Of a stretch of DNA of 64,000 bases, positions 47,190 through 57,604 are shown one piece after another. The DNA is taken from positions 1,560,350 to 1,624,349 of the forward strand of contig NC_021676.1 in the NCBI RefSeq assembly GCF_000247815.1. The letters are read 5' to 3'. Origin of the DNA: Ficedula albicollis. Lineage: Eukaryota; Chordata; Aves; Passeriformes; Muscicapidae. Under the pieces are notes generated by a model, which saw only the letters and a program-made list of their open reading frames with translations, was not told the origin of the DNA and searched no databases. The translations under genes were made by a program, and so were the position numbers. Position 1 is the first letter of the stretch; the number at the start of each line of letters is the position of its first letter.

Positions 47190-47876
47190 TGTTGGTTATG
47201 GCAAAGGACAGACTGGGCAGGGGAAGCAGTGTTGGGAAAGATGAACCAGGAAGACCTTACAAATATGAATGCTCAGATTCTGAGAATATAGAAACCATGA
47301 ACGAGATTGGAATGAAAGCCACCTTTGAGATACCAAACCTCAGTTACTGAATAACCAGAAGACAATAGAATGGCAGCTGAAAGTAATCCCCTCTTGATAG
47401 AACAATGCCTTCTGCTGGAGAGCAAGTTCAAAGGCCAGAGAAGACCCTGCTAGGGTCCAAAGAGCAGTTTTTAGAGTTTAAAGTGTAACACACCATGGTA
47501 ATGTAAGGATTCTTATAGGCTGTATGTAAATGCTACAGAATTTGTATCTTGTGTTCGATTGGTTAGTGGAAATTAGAATATTCATCATAGGAGATTTATT
47601 GTATTGTAAATGGGAAATCACTCTCTTGCTCTCTTGCTCTCTTGCTCTCTCGCTCTCTCGCTCTCTCGCTCTCTCTTACCTTATTCTCTCACCCCCTCAC
47701 CCTCTTATCCTCTTACTTCTTTCTCTTACCCCCACTCTCTCTCTGTCCTACTCTGGGCTGTGGCTGGCAGCCCTTAGCAGGACTCTGTACACCCTCACCC
47801 TTAAAATAAACACAACTGTAACCCCAGCTTGTACTGGACATGAGTTCTGTCCCTGAGGACCATCCATCCCCATACA
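47190..47876 (+). mobile_element. LTR-like element, probable solo LTR of an endogenous retrovirus
   Basis: Starts 'tgttggttatggcaaaggac' and contains a U3-like body, a pyrimidine-rich CTCTCTTG/CTCTCTCG repeat (47621-47676) passing into a long C/T tract, a polyadenylation signal AATAAA at 47805-47810 and a U5-like end 'cttgtactggacatgagttc' to 'catccatccccataca'. This order (U3, signal, U5-like tail) and my memory of passerine ERV LTRs support the call. It shares the initial TGTTGG with the 1.2-kb candidate. No gag/pol/env frame flanks it and I could not find a target-site duplication, so the boundaries are provisional. Confidence 0.55.
47621..47745. repeat. (CTCTCTTG/CTCTCTCG)n and pyrimidine tract
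   Basis: An 8-bp unit repeats about seven times, then a C/T-rich tract continues to about 47745. It lies inside the LTR-like element, where such tracts are typical of some avian LTRs. Confidence 0.93.
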
Positions 47877-47879
47877 AAG

Positions 47880-49070
47880 ACTCCCACAATGCAGCAGAAG
47901 AAATGAAAAGCAGAGGCCCTGATTCACTGCAGGGCCTGGAGAATCCTGGAAGATCCCAAAAAAATGGGAGAGGACAGCACAGGGAAGGTGTGGGGCTAGA
48001 AAACGCAGAATGCTCAGTAGTAAGAGAACAAAGCTTGGCTAAGAAGAACAAGGAGCAAGGACTCGTCAGGAGAGGTCTGGCTGCTCACCTCCAGCACAGC
48101 AAAATCACATTTATTGGGCACTCTGAGAACAGCACACAAGCTGCTGGTATTTCAGACTTGCCTGAGCTGCAGTGGATGTTTGGAACCCCAGCTTGGCCAT
48201 CCCAGCTGAGCTGAACCCTGAACCGCCAACAGCCACTGCTGCTGCCTCTGCATCCCCAAAATCTGGCTACCAAAGGGAGATTTTCCTAACAAATGGAATT
48301 TTTGTGCTGCTCAATGCACCTGGGAACAGACAGAATTTCTACTTCCTCCAGCCAAGCAGAAAGGAGCAAACCCATCTCAATTTTCTCTTTCTTTTCTGTG
48401 TCATAAGGCTAAAAATAGCACAAATACTGTTCATAATAAAAATCTGCATTTATTGATTTTGAGAGTGGTGTGACGGTAACTAAATTTAAAAGTTTTGTTC
48501 ATAAACACTGACTTGTCAAGTAAAGGAACAAATCTTTTTTAAAGAAGAAATGAATCACTCTCATAATTGTAAAGTCTAATAAAATAAAAACTCATTTCAC
48601 TGTTACTGCAACCCCTTATTACAAACTACAATTTATACTATATTACAAATCCTCCTAAAGGTAATAAATTTGATGCTGAAAAAATTAATACAAAATCTAA
48701 TTACATCTAATTTGATTGAATTAGAATGGATTTTTTTTCCTGTAATCTCATTTAATTCAAAACATTTGTAAAACACCAAAATTATTAACAAGGCCTAAAA
48801 AAACCCCCACATCTAAAGTTATAGACTTGAGTAAATGTCTACCTTGCTCTCCACCACAGCAGATGAGAATGGAAATTTTGTGTTCTGGGCCAAATTCTGC
48901 CACAGGCAGTGACTTTCTCAGCTCTGCTGAGCTCAGTTTTAAAGGCAGACAAGAAATAGAGCCCAGGGAGCACAGAGTGTTTCTGCAAGTCACTATTTCT
49001 CTGAAAATACACTGGAACCTCCCTGCTATTTCTCTGCAAATGAAAAAGGATCTCATTGCTTGTCTCATCA
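47880..49070. other. Gene-less stretch
   Basis: No recognised gene. Overlapping frames occur on both strands. AT-rich from 48,400 to 48,790. Confidence 0.5.
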
Positions 49071-49077
49071 CACTTAC

Positions 49078-49192
49078 CCTGAAATAATTCCAGATTTGCA
49101 GGAGTGAAACATTTTCCTTTCCAGGAGAGGAGCTTTGTCCTGGCCTGAGCCTGGGCCAGGTGCTCCCCATTGCTGATCCCTGACCCTGATTT
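49078..49192 (-). other. Candidate second exon, minus strand (115 nt)
   Basis: On the minus strand the acceptor 'gactgtcccattcctcag' is followed by 115 nt ending TTATTTCAG|GGTAAGTG. The frame beginning RNQGQGSAMGSTW stays open through the exon. It lies about 140 nt downstream (in transcription direction) of the donor of the CpG-rich candidate first exon, so the two could be joined with a very short intron. Function unknown. Confidence 0.2.
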
Positions 49193-49333
49193 CTGAGGAA
49201 TGGGACAGTCATGCCCTGCACTGCCCAGCTAAAGAGTTCAATCTTCCTCCTGATGGAGACAATCTGCTTTAAACAGCTGCTCTGGTGTGCTTTTCACAGG
49301 GAGTAATTTAAACTGAAAGCCCCAGGTACTCAC

Positions 49334-49600
49334 ACTCAGCGCTTTTAACGGGAGGAACTTTCCAATGCTGCTTTATCTCTCTTTTCAATGCTGTTTTTTC
49401 TCTCTTTCTCCATACTGTTTTTCCTCTCTTTTCCCCCAAAGCTGGCTCTCTGAGCTCTCTGCTGGTCTGTCTCCACATTTTCCTCTGCTCCCCTCTTGCC
49501 GGTCGCGCCTTCAAACTCCGCTCGCTCCAGAGGAGAGACCCGCCAGGAAAGGAACTTTCCTCCTGTCAAAACTTCCTGCACAGCTCCCAGCACCGGCATG
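49334..49600 (-). promoter_or_regulatory. CpG cluster with possible minus-strand first exon
   Basis: Between about 49,330 and 49,600 there are about nine CpG dinucleotides, mostly in 'gccggtcgcgcc', 'ctccgctcgctcc', 'acccgcc' and 'gcaccgg', whereas the surrounding tens of kilobases have very few. Read on the minus strand, the CpG part leads into a purine-rich stretch ending GCGCTGAGT|GTGAGTACC, a good splice donor at 49,333/49,334. An ATG-initiated frame (starting MWRQTSRELREPAL) is open through the stretch to the donor. This would fit a small unmethylated promoter plus first exon of a coding or long non-coding transcript. No TATA box is evident. It may also be a CpG-rich remnant without activity. 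Confidence 0.35.
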
Positions 49601-49609
49601 AGATGGCAC

Positions 49610-50387
49610 AAATTATCAATTGACCTCCAGGCAGCTTTTCCAGCTGCCAATTCCTCATTTCTCTGCAGGTTTTGTTGGCTTCAAAGGAAAGGTTGGGTGA
49701 GGCACCTTGGACAGAACTTTCTGAGCAAAGCTCTGCTTTCCTTGCCTTTCTTCCCATCTTTGTGTGCTGCAGAACTGGCTTTAAAACATCCCCACAACCC
49801 AGGAATTAAAAGAAAAGAAATTTTCATTCTGAGAGAGAACAGCCACCATTTATGCGCTATGTATAAAAACGAGTTCTGCACAGAAAATATTTAGGCAGAT
49901 TTTTTAAAATTAACACCTTAGGCTTTCTTAAAGATTGATTCACTTCAGTGACTCAGTATATCATGGTTTTCACTTGATTTTTTTTCTGTGCTGTGAAATA
50001 AGCTTGGTTTATGTAGCACAAACATTATGATTTCCCATTTAGCTGCATAGAAATTGCCTTCTGTTCAAATTCTTCTCTGTAAGATTCCAATACTTTCCAG
50101 TGAGCAGTAGTTTATTATCAGAACAGAAAAACGCATTTTGAGAGCAAACTCAGCCTTGCCATCACAAGCTGGGATGAGTTTGTATTGACAAGATGTCAGA
50201 GCCTAAAGAAATTTTAAGTTTGCATTTGGTATTTACTAAATCAAATTGTGGCAAGCAGCTGAGATCATATCTAAATGATTTTACACAGTTTTGTTTTGTG
50301 ATTATCAGAATTTTGCAACTTGAATTTATATGTGGGCAACCAAAGTCTTAAAGTACTTCCAGAAAAAACTTCAATACCATTGCTCAA
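49610..50387. other. Gene-less stretch
   Basis: AT-rich unique sequence to the left of the nested 239-bp duplication. I see no gene, transposon or RNA. Confidence 0.55.
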
Positions 50388-50810
50388 GGTGGTGTTTGTT
50401 GTGTATACAAAATTAAATCCTGAATGTGTTAATGAGGTTATATCACATATTGATTGAGTTTACTGGCAAAAAGGAAAAATTCCAGTTAATATTTACTTTG
50501 GGTTAGAATGGAATTCAATATCAGTTTTTCATTTTGATAAAATGGATGGAAATCTGAGAGAAATCTCAAAACACATATTGATTGAGTTTACTGGCAAAAA
50601 GGAAAAATTCCAGTTAATATTTACTAGGTGGTGTTTGTTGTGTATACAAAATTAAATCCTGAATGTGTTAATGAGGTTATATCACATATTGATTGAGTTT
50701 ACTGGCAAAAAGGAAAAATTCCAGTTAATATTTACTTTGGGTTAGAATGGAATTCAATATCAGTTTTTCATTTTGATAAAATGGATGGAAATCTGAGAGA
50801 AATCTCAAAA
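50388..50810. repeat. Nested 239-bp offset duplication
   Basis: Copy 1 (50388-50571, 184 bp) and copy 2 (50627-50810) are near-identical. Between them, 50572-50626 is a third partial copy of an internal part (cacatattgattgagtttac … ttact) that also begins at 50444 and 50683. The order is A-B-C-B'-A-B-C. This nested structure is best explained by two rounds of slippage or template switching. Confidence 0.93.
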
Positions 50811-50814
50811 TCTT

Positions 50815-51665
50815 AATAATGTGGAGCTAATAAAATATTTCTATATTAATATTCAAGAGATAATTCTACAATATTCAAATAGATCACAAAACAAAATAAA
50901 AAGCACACAGAAAGCTGGATGAACAAAAATACCTTCTGAAAAACAAATATTTAAACATTGTCAACATTCAAGTAAAAATATAAATATCTACAACATTTGC
51001 TTTAGCTTGATTTAATTGGTAAAACAAAATAAGCATTCCTGTTTTCAGGGAATTGTTTTATCTGTAAAGGACTGGGCTTGTCAGAAAAAGTTTTGAACAG
51101 TTCTGTGCTCAAGATTGACAGCTGTGTCTGTATATTTGTGATTACAGCTGTGATATATGTATATAAAATTGTGAATTCTGTCATATTTGAGTCAAATATG
51201 GAATTTTACTTAAACTATATGATTAAAAAATAACTCCATCCTGAGGTTCCCCCCTTTGGACGCATTTCTGTAGTTACTATTTGACATTATTTCAGTTTTA
51301 AGAATGGCCTCCAAACATTCTGCTTCCTGTTCTGAATGAAAAGAACCCTGAACCATATCAGTTGATGAATGCTCAAAAATAAGTTTGCTCTTTGTAAGCC
51401 TTAAGACAAAAGGCAAAATTCAAATGGTGTTTTCCAGCAACACAAACCCATTTCAGACTTTGGGAATCTTACCAGAAAACCAAAAAATCCTTGTGGATCA
51501 TATCTTCCTGCCCATTAGAAAGAACATCCTATTTCCATAAGCAACAAAATCGTTTATTAAGAGGGAATCTAAATATAAAATTGTGCTAAACTCTACTCAT
51601 TCAAACTGGGTGCTGGAAGAAAAGCCTCCAGGAGCTGGAGCTGTGCTTGGGAAGGAATGAGGAAT
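50815..51665. other. Gene-less stretch
   Basis: AT-rich. I see no gene, transposon or RNA. Confidence 0.55.
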
Positions 51666-51666
51666 G

Positions 51667-51999
51667 AGGAGTGCAAACCTTCCAGAAATGTTCCTGGGGA
51701 GTGCAAACCTCCCAGAAATGGCCCTGGGGAGTGAAAACCTTCCAGAAATGTTCCTGGGGAGTGCAACCCTTCCAGAAATGTTCCTGGGGATTACAACAGG
51801 AGTGCAAACCTTCCAGAAATGTTCTTGAGGAGTGCAAACCTTCCAGAAATGTTCTTGAGGAGTGCAAACCTTCCAGAAATGTTCTTGAGGAGTGCAAACC
51901 TTCCAGAAATGTTCTTGAGGAGTGCAAACCTTCCAGAAATGTTCTTGAGGAGTGCAAACCTTCCAGAAATGTTCTTGAGGAGTGCAAACCTTCCAGAAA
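51667..51999. repeat. 30-bp minisatellite, about 11 units
   Basis: The unit is 'aggagtgcaaaccttccaga' plus 'aatgttcttg'. The first four or five units are variant (ttcctgggg, cccagaaatggccctg, gtgaaaacc) and include an irregular 'gggattacaacagg' join at about 51,786-51,800. From 51,800 on, seven units are essentially identical. Because 30 is a multiple of 3, each frame encodes a decapeptide repeat (FWKVCTPQEH-type on the minus strand), giving frames of 120-155 codons. Not genes. Confidence 0.97.
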
Positions 52000-54505
52000 C
52001 AGCCCTGCCCTGGTGCCTGGAGGTGCACAGTGAAAATTCCCCAGACATTTGCTCCTCTGAGTCACCACACCATGATGAGCAGCTCTTTCAGCACCTTCCC
52101 ACAGGGATGTTTGAGCATCCAGACACTGAAAAACAGATGGGAAGGGGGAGAGGCAGAAGTCTCAGTGTGACCAAAATAGTAATTTTTTTCTTAGGAGTTT
52201 CAGGAGTTCTGAACAGTCCCTCTCCAGGTCTGACCTAATGGGCTTGAAATGATCCCCAGCACCAGGCTGGGAAATAAACACATTTTGGCTGCATATTGGA
52301 ATGCACAGCGAGGGGCTGGGATGCTCTGAGGAGAAAAATCACAGCCTGAATGAGTTTGCATTCGAGATTTTATTTATTTTCAATGTAACCTTTACATAGT
52401 ACAAACTCTTCTGTAGGTGGCAAGCAGCTTGCTTAAGACATTTCCTTTAGTTGAAAGAAAAAGCCTTAAACCAAATACCAGCAAAGTGAATTCTTTGATT
52501 TATTTGCAATAATGTTCCAGCAGTATAGAAGGGGTGTAAAGAATGTGCTGCTTTTTCCAACTCATAGTCTTTCACAGTATTTAAATGTTGTTTAACAACA
52601 AGCAAATAAAAGGAACATTTCATATGAAAGCAGCTGCTGAACTGATAAACATGATTCGGTATCTGAAGAATATTTTAACTCTTCTTTTTATTTGTCCATT
52701 TTCTCATCTACACCACGATGGCATCATGACCATCTTCAGTAGAGTGGGAATGGGAAAATGCAGCATAAGTGCATGAAAATTAAAATAGTTAGCAAGCACA
52801 TGCTATCTCTGCCATTCCTATAGAAACCATATCCATGTTTGGATTTGCTGTGTCCTGGCATTTATTTTGTGCTGAATATGCAGTTGTAAAAGTGGCCATT
52901 GCTGAAGTTCATCCTTTGGAGCACCCAAGCTCACTGATTGCCAGAGAGGCAAATGCAAAATGCAACCGTTTGACAAATCCCCCGAAACTGCTAAAAGAGT
53001 CTACTCAGCAATGTCTGAACATTGTTTTAGTGTCACTTATGCAGGATTGCAGAAAAAGGACCATGACAAGGGAGGGTGTCTCACTGCTTCCTCCCAGCTG
53101 CAATGGCATTCCATTAAAAAAAATTACATCAGCATCCATCTTGGAAGCATCAGTCCCTGGCTTGATCTTTAATTTGATTAGTCTGAAATCCCAAAGGTTT
53201 AAACTGAATCCTGTACTTTAGCAAAAGGAAAGTGCTGCCTGATTGCTGCATTAAACACAGATGCTGCTGACTTGACAAAGATCCTGAAATTATGTTTTGT
53301 TTTCCTTGTTCAAAAATTAGTGTGATCTTTCAACAGCTGCTTTGTTGAGTCCACAGGTAGCTGCACTTTATTTGGAGAGAAATAATTTTTATATATATAT
53401 ATAATCCATATGTTTCCTTCCTTTCAAAGGCTTGGTGGAAATTAGATAAACAAACAAAAAATCCTCTTTCAAACTGCAATGGGAAGAAAGAATTCTGTGA
53501 CCACATCGAGTCCAGTAGCAGCACGAAGGTGGTAACTGGGGTCAGAAGTCTTCCCATTTACCTGGTGTTAAAGCTGTGTTTAAATCCTGACTCCTGGGGC
53601 AGAATCTGCAATTTTGGTGGGAGTTCAGCTTCCCAGGTGCTCCCAGGTGAGCAGTGAAAATGCAGTAATGAATTGAAGGGAGACTTTTACCTGATTCACA
53701 TCTGCATTACAGAAATAACAATAGCTCCTGGACTGTGAACAACAAGCATTTGAAGAAATGGGGTCAGGAATCTTATCATCCTGAGTTAGAGATCACCCGC
53801 TCTGTTTTTCTCAGGACATTGCCACACATGCTGCCAGACAGTGTTTATTTCATTCTTCCTCAAGCACAAAAGAGGCTCCTATCAAATCCCTGCACTTCAA
53901 GTTTCAGCTCCTACAGCATTTGATTTCATTTCTTGCATTACTTCTTTACAATTTTTGCTTGATTTGATTCTTATATTTTTGCTTTGTAAGAATACTATAA
54001 AAATCTCTTCAGTTTGTGATATGGGCAGGAAACACTTTGATGCCTCTGATGTTGAATCCCAGCTTAATTTGTAAGTGATAAGTCAGAAGGTTTAATCTCA
54101 GTGCCCACATGGCACATCTCAAAACCAGATCACACTTTGGCAGGCTGAGCTTAGCAAAGCCCTGGATTGACAGACTGCAGTGGGTCTGGGAGATGCTCCT
54201 GGGGAAAGCTGATTCATCTCTTATCATGGTGGAAATATTCATGCTTCAGTTATCTCACATGGAAAACCAGCATTTTCAAATCAAAGGATTCTTCTGGACA
54301 GCTATGAAATCAGATTTTCCTTGGAGTCACTGCTCTGTGTGTAAGAATTGTTTTTACCTGAGCCAGTGCTCTGAAGAATAGAGACTGTGTCCATCCAGCA
54401 TTTCTGGGTCCCAGAGGTGTGACAAAAGAATATGGAGAGGTGGGTGCAGACTTCCATGTAATTATTGGTGTAATAAAATATACACAGCATTAGTAACTAA
54501 TACAT
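52000..54505. other. Gene-less stretch
   Basis: No gene recognised. The frame at 52835-53221 (128 codons, plus) has no known domain and lacks a clear splice or promoter context. A short (TA)n run lies at about 53,390-53,402. Confidence 0.5.
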
Positions 54506-54511
54506 ACTCAC

Positions 54512-54630
54512 CATCAGCACGTTTCACTGCAGACAAACTCATCAGTGGTCTTTGCTGCCTTCACTAGGAGGTCAAAGAACAGGAGTTCTTTAATTCCAGC
54601 TCTTCAAACACATGTTCAAAGGCAGGACAG
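54512..54630 (-). other. Candidate spliced exon, minus strand (119 nt)
   Basis: The minus-strand acceptor 'tgtaatgtctccctttccag' is followed by 119 nt ending GCTGATG|GTGAGTATG, a strong donor. One frame opens at the acceptor (…CPAFEHVFEELELKNSCS…) and stops at a TAG about 52 nt before the donor. Another opens after a TGA and runs (…IKELLFFDLLVKAAKTTDEF…) to a TGA at the end. Both stretches are protein-like, but no frame spans the whole exon. It may be a lncRNA exon, a 3'-UTR-containing exon, or a frameshifted pseudogene piece. I do not recognise the product. Confidence 0.25.
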
Positions 54631-54639
54631 CTGGAAAGG

Positions 54640-54844
54640 GAGACATTACAAGATTAGGTCTGATGGATCAAGATAAACCAGAAAGTGTCAATGTAGAACA
54701 CGTTCAAAGTTAAGAGCAATGTATTTTAATGGATTTTTTTCTCTGTGTCTTTTCTACAAGGAATGAAGTGTTGAAGTAGAAAAGGTATGAAAATGCAGAA
54801 GAGAGCCTGGCTCACAACATTCCTGGCCAGTGTTACCTGTGGCT
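54640..54844. other. Gene-less stretch left of the C334 tract
   Basis: No gene recognised. The open frames that reach in from the neighbouring C run are polyglycine and polyproline artefacts. Confidence 0.55.
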
Positions 54845-54869
54845 GCTGCTCCTGAGCCAGGCAGTGCTC

Positions 54870-55207
<338 letters not shown>

Positions 55208-55239
55208 CTGCTCCTGAGCCAGGCAGTGCTCCTGCACTC

Positions 55240-57180
55240 TGAGCAGCCCTGCCACAACCAGCCACAGAAAATGAGAGGTGTGTGGGACTGCCACCACTTA
55301 CACTACAGCAGCCTGGACTTGCTCTGATATGCACTGGGATTGAAACTGGGGCTGAGATTTGTACAATATTTTACATTCCAATTCTAACCTTTGCTACAGT
55401 CCTGCGACACATTCAGCATCTTACTCTGCTTTGCAGAGACTGAATTTTACTCTCTTATTTTTTCCTTGTATCTATTCCTTCTACCTCTTGCTGAATGAAA
55501 TCTGATGTTGCCTTCTTGTTCCCTTAAAGCTGGTGAGGAGCTGTGTCCAGCCATGCAGAGCTCTCAGGGGTTCTGCCCCAGCAGAGGCACTTAGAGATGG
55601 AATTTTTCACTCTTCTCACACGAGCTCAGCTCTGTGAAAGGAGAAGGAGAAAAGTTATTCCCAGGGAAGGTGAAGCAGTGTCTGGCTGGAAGAAGCTGCC
55701 TCTGTGGATAATGATCATCTCTGGTATTTCTTCATCATTCCTGGAGAGCACAGCTATCAATCCATGCCTAATCTAGACAATGTATTTCTGCCACAAAGTC
55801 CCCACATAGCAGGAAATGACAACTGCAAAAGCTGATTTATCCAAGCTGCTCTGCTAGCTCCTATTCCATGGCAGAACAGATAATATGCTGACAGACAGAC
55901 AGCTTAAGGCTGAGCTCTCACTTGATCTCATTATGTGCCAACTGATGCAAGTTAGGAACTAAAGCAGTAAATTGCCATGTAGCAAACAAAACTTTTGCAA
56001 CAGCTCATAGAAATAGTTTCCAGATAAAGCCATAAAGCCAATAAACTCTAATTCCTTTGTTTTCTTGAAAAGTAGCCTAGACACTGACCACCACAGCTTC
56101 TTGTGGAATAATTCCAATAAAAGCTGCTCTATCAGAGAAATATTTGAAAGAAGAGCACTTTACTAGTTCCCATGCATGATTAAATTGAAATTAATTAGTA
56201 ATTGATTAGAGCCAATTACATCTAGGTCAAAATGTTAAATACAGATGTAGCCATTTACCTGAACAGTGACATTTATTCCTGTTTGTTGTGCTAAAAACAA
56301 GCAGGGTCTGAGTCCATTGCCTTGCAGACAAGGCAGGGCTGGGTTTTCCTGCAGTGATACCTCAGCCTGTCAAAGCTGGGGGCAGATTCCAGGAGCAGGA
56401 GGCTCAGACCTCATCCAGCTCTGTCTCAGACTTGGGATCTGACAGAGGCAGAAAAGTAGGAGAGCTCTCTATTTGAATAATATGGGGGGTTGCCAATATT
56501 TTAAAGCATTCTCCACATGCTACACTTCCCCACAAAAAATGTTTGGGTTTCGGTGAGCCTGTTCTGCAGGACTGAAACAACAAGAGCAAAATAAAATGAA
56601 AAAAAGAAAACTAATTAGTGTTAATCCTCGAAAATATATCAAATATTTACCATTTTATATTTTTCTTGTCCATTTCATTGACTTTGCAAGGCAATCCTTT
56701 TTGCTGGTTTCATTTGGATGCTTCATTAGCTGCTGGGTCACCACCCCTCGCTCCACTGAGTACTGGTTATTTTTCATGCCAACCCAGACAAATACTGATT
56801 TGTATTGCAGGTAAAAAATGGCAATTATCTGCACCTTTTTCTGATGTGAATCGCTGTCTCTGTATTGGGGGAACTAAATCTTGGTGACTTTGATGAAAGT
56901 GGATTAAAGTATAACCAGTCCTCCTCTGGTAACTTGCTGGGGCAAACACTTAGAGGTCATGCATTCAATTTGGTGTAATTACTGTCAGTTTAATGATGAA
57001 GATGAAAGAAGATAGTGTATACTTAATCAAGCAGATAAGCATATGAAGCTTTTGCATTAAAGATTTAATGGAACAATAGACACAGAGGTGGGAAATGGAC
57101 AGTGAGCAAAGCATGGCCCTGCTCTCCTTTACTCACAGCACTCAGGACAAACAGTAAATCCTTTCTTTTTTTCCTCCATC
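55240..57180. other. Gene-less stretch
   Basis: No recognised gene. AT-rich. The plus-strand frame 56596-56814 ends close to a weak donor 'TTGCAG|GTAAAA' but shows no domain. Confidence 0.5.
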
Positions 57181-57190
57181 CGTTTTCCAG

Positions 57191-57245
57191 AGATGCTATG
57201 GCAAAAGTCAGGGAAAGAGGAGAAGCTCAGCTTCAAGAAATGTAG
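57191..57245 (+). other. Candidate 3'-terminal coding exon, plus strand
   Basis: A very strong acceptor (tctttttttcctccatccgttttccag) precedes a frame of 17 codons (DAMAKVRERGEAQLQEM) that ends in TAG at 57243-57245. The composition is charged, helical and protein-like, but it is short and the upstream exons are not visible. The region downstream is a CR1 fragment. Could be the end of an unknown gene, an exon of a lncRNA or chance. Confidence 0.2.
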
Positions 57246-57317
57246 TTAAATTTCACTTTTTTTACCTAGATGACAAACGTGAAAGGTGCCAGAATAGATG
57301 CACAAGAGTTTGAAATT

Positions 57318-57450
57318 CCTGGAATCATGAAAGGGTGGGGTTGGCAGAGACCCTAAAGGTCTCCTAATCCAACCTGCCTTTCATGGACCCACCTTCCACT
57401 AGTCCAGGCTGCTGATATCCCCATCCAACCTGGCCTTGAACAATTCCAGA
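57318..57450 (-). mobile_element. CR1 LINE 3' fragment
   Basis: Plus-strand text 'ggttggcagagaccctaaag', 'gtctcctaatccaacctgcc' and 'ctgctgatatccccatccaa', 'cctggccttgaacaattcca' is the reverse complement of the CR1 3' end (…ggccaggttgga… ggttggattagg…). 5'-truncated and non-functional. Confidence 0.85.
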
Positions 57451-57466
57451 TTATTTATGGAGCAGA

Positions 57467-57600
57467 CACAGCACTGCCACCATGGCACCAGCTTTGTTTT
57501 TTCTGACTGCAGAAACACAATCTGTCCTGGCTCACAGCACTGCCACCATGGCACCAGCTTTGTTTTCTCTGACTGCAGAAACACAATCTGTCCTGGCTTA
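57467..57600. repeat. 66-bp tandem duplication, two copies
   Basis: 'cacagcactgccaccatggc' to 'acaatctgtcctggct' at 57467 is repeated at 57533 with a single difference in a T run (ttttttctg versus ttttctctg). Adjacent to the CR1 fragment. Confidence 0.95.
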
Positions 57601-57604
57601 TACT

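Noticed and set aside
51597..52238. Open frames of 120-155 codons with decapeptide repeats
   Set aside because: Translation of the 30-bp minisatellite.
52835..53221. 128-codon plus-strand frame
   Set aside because: No domain, no splice or promoter context, and length consistent with chance.
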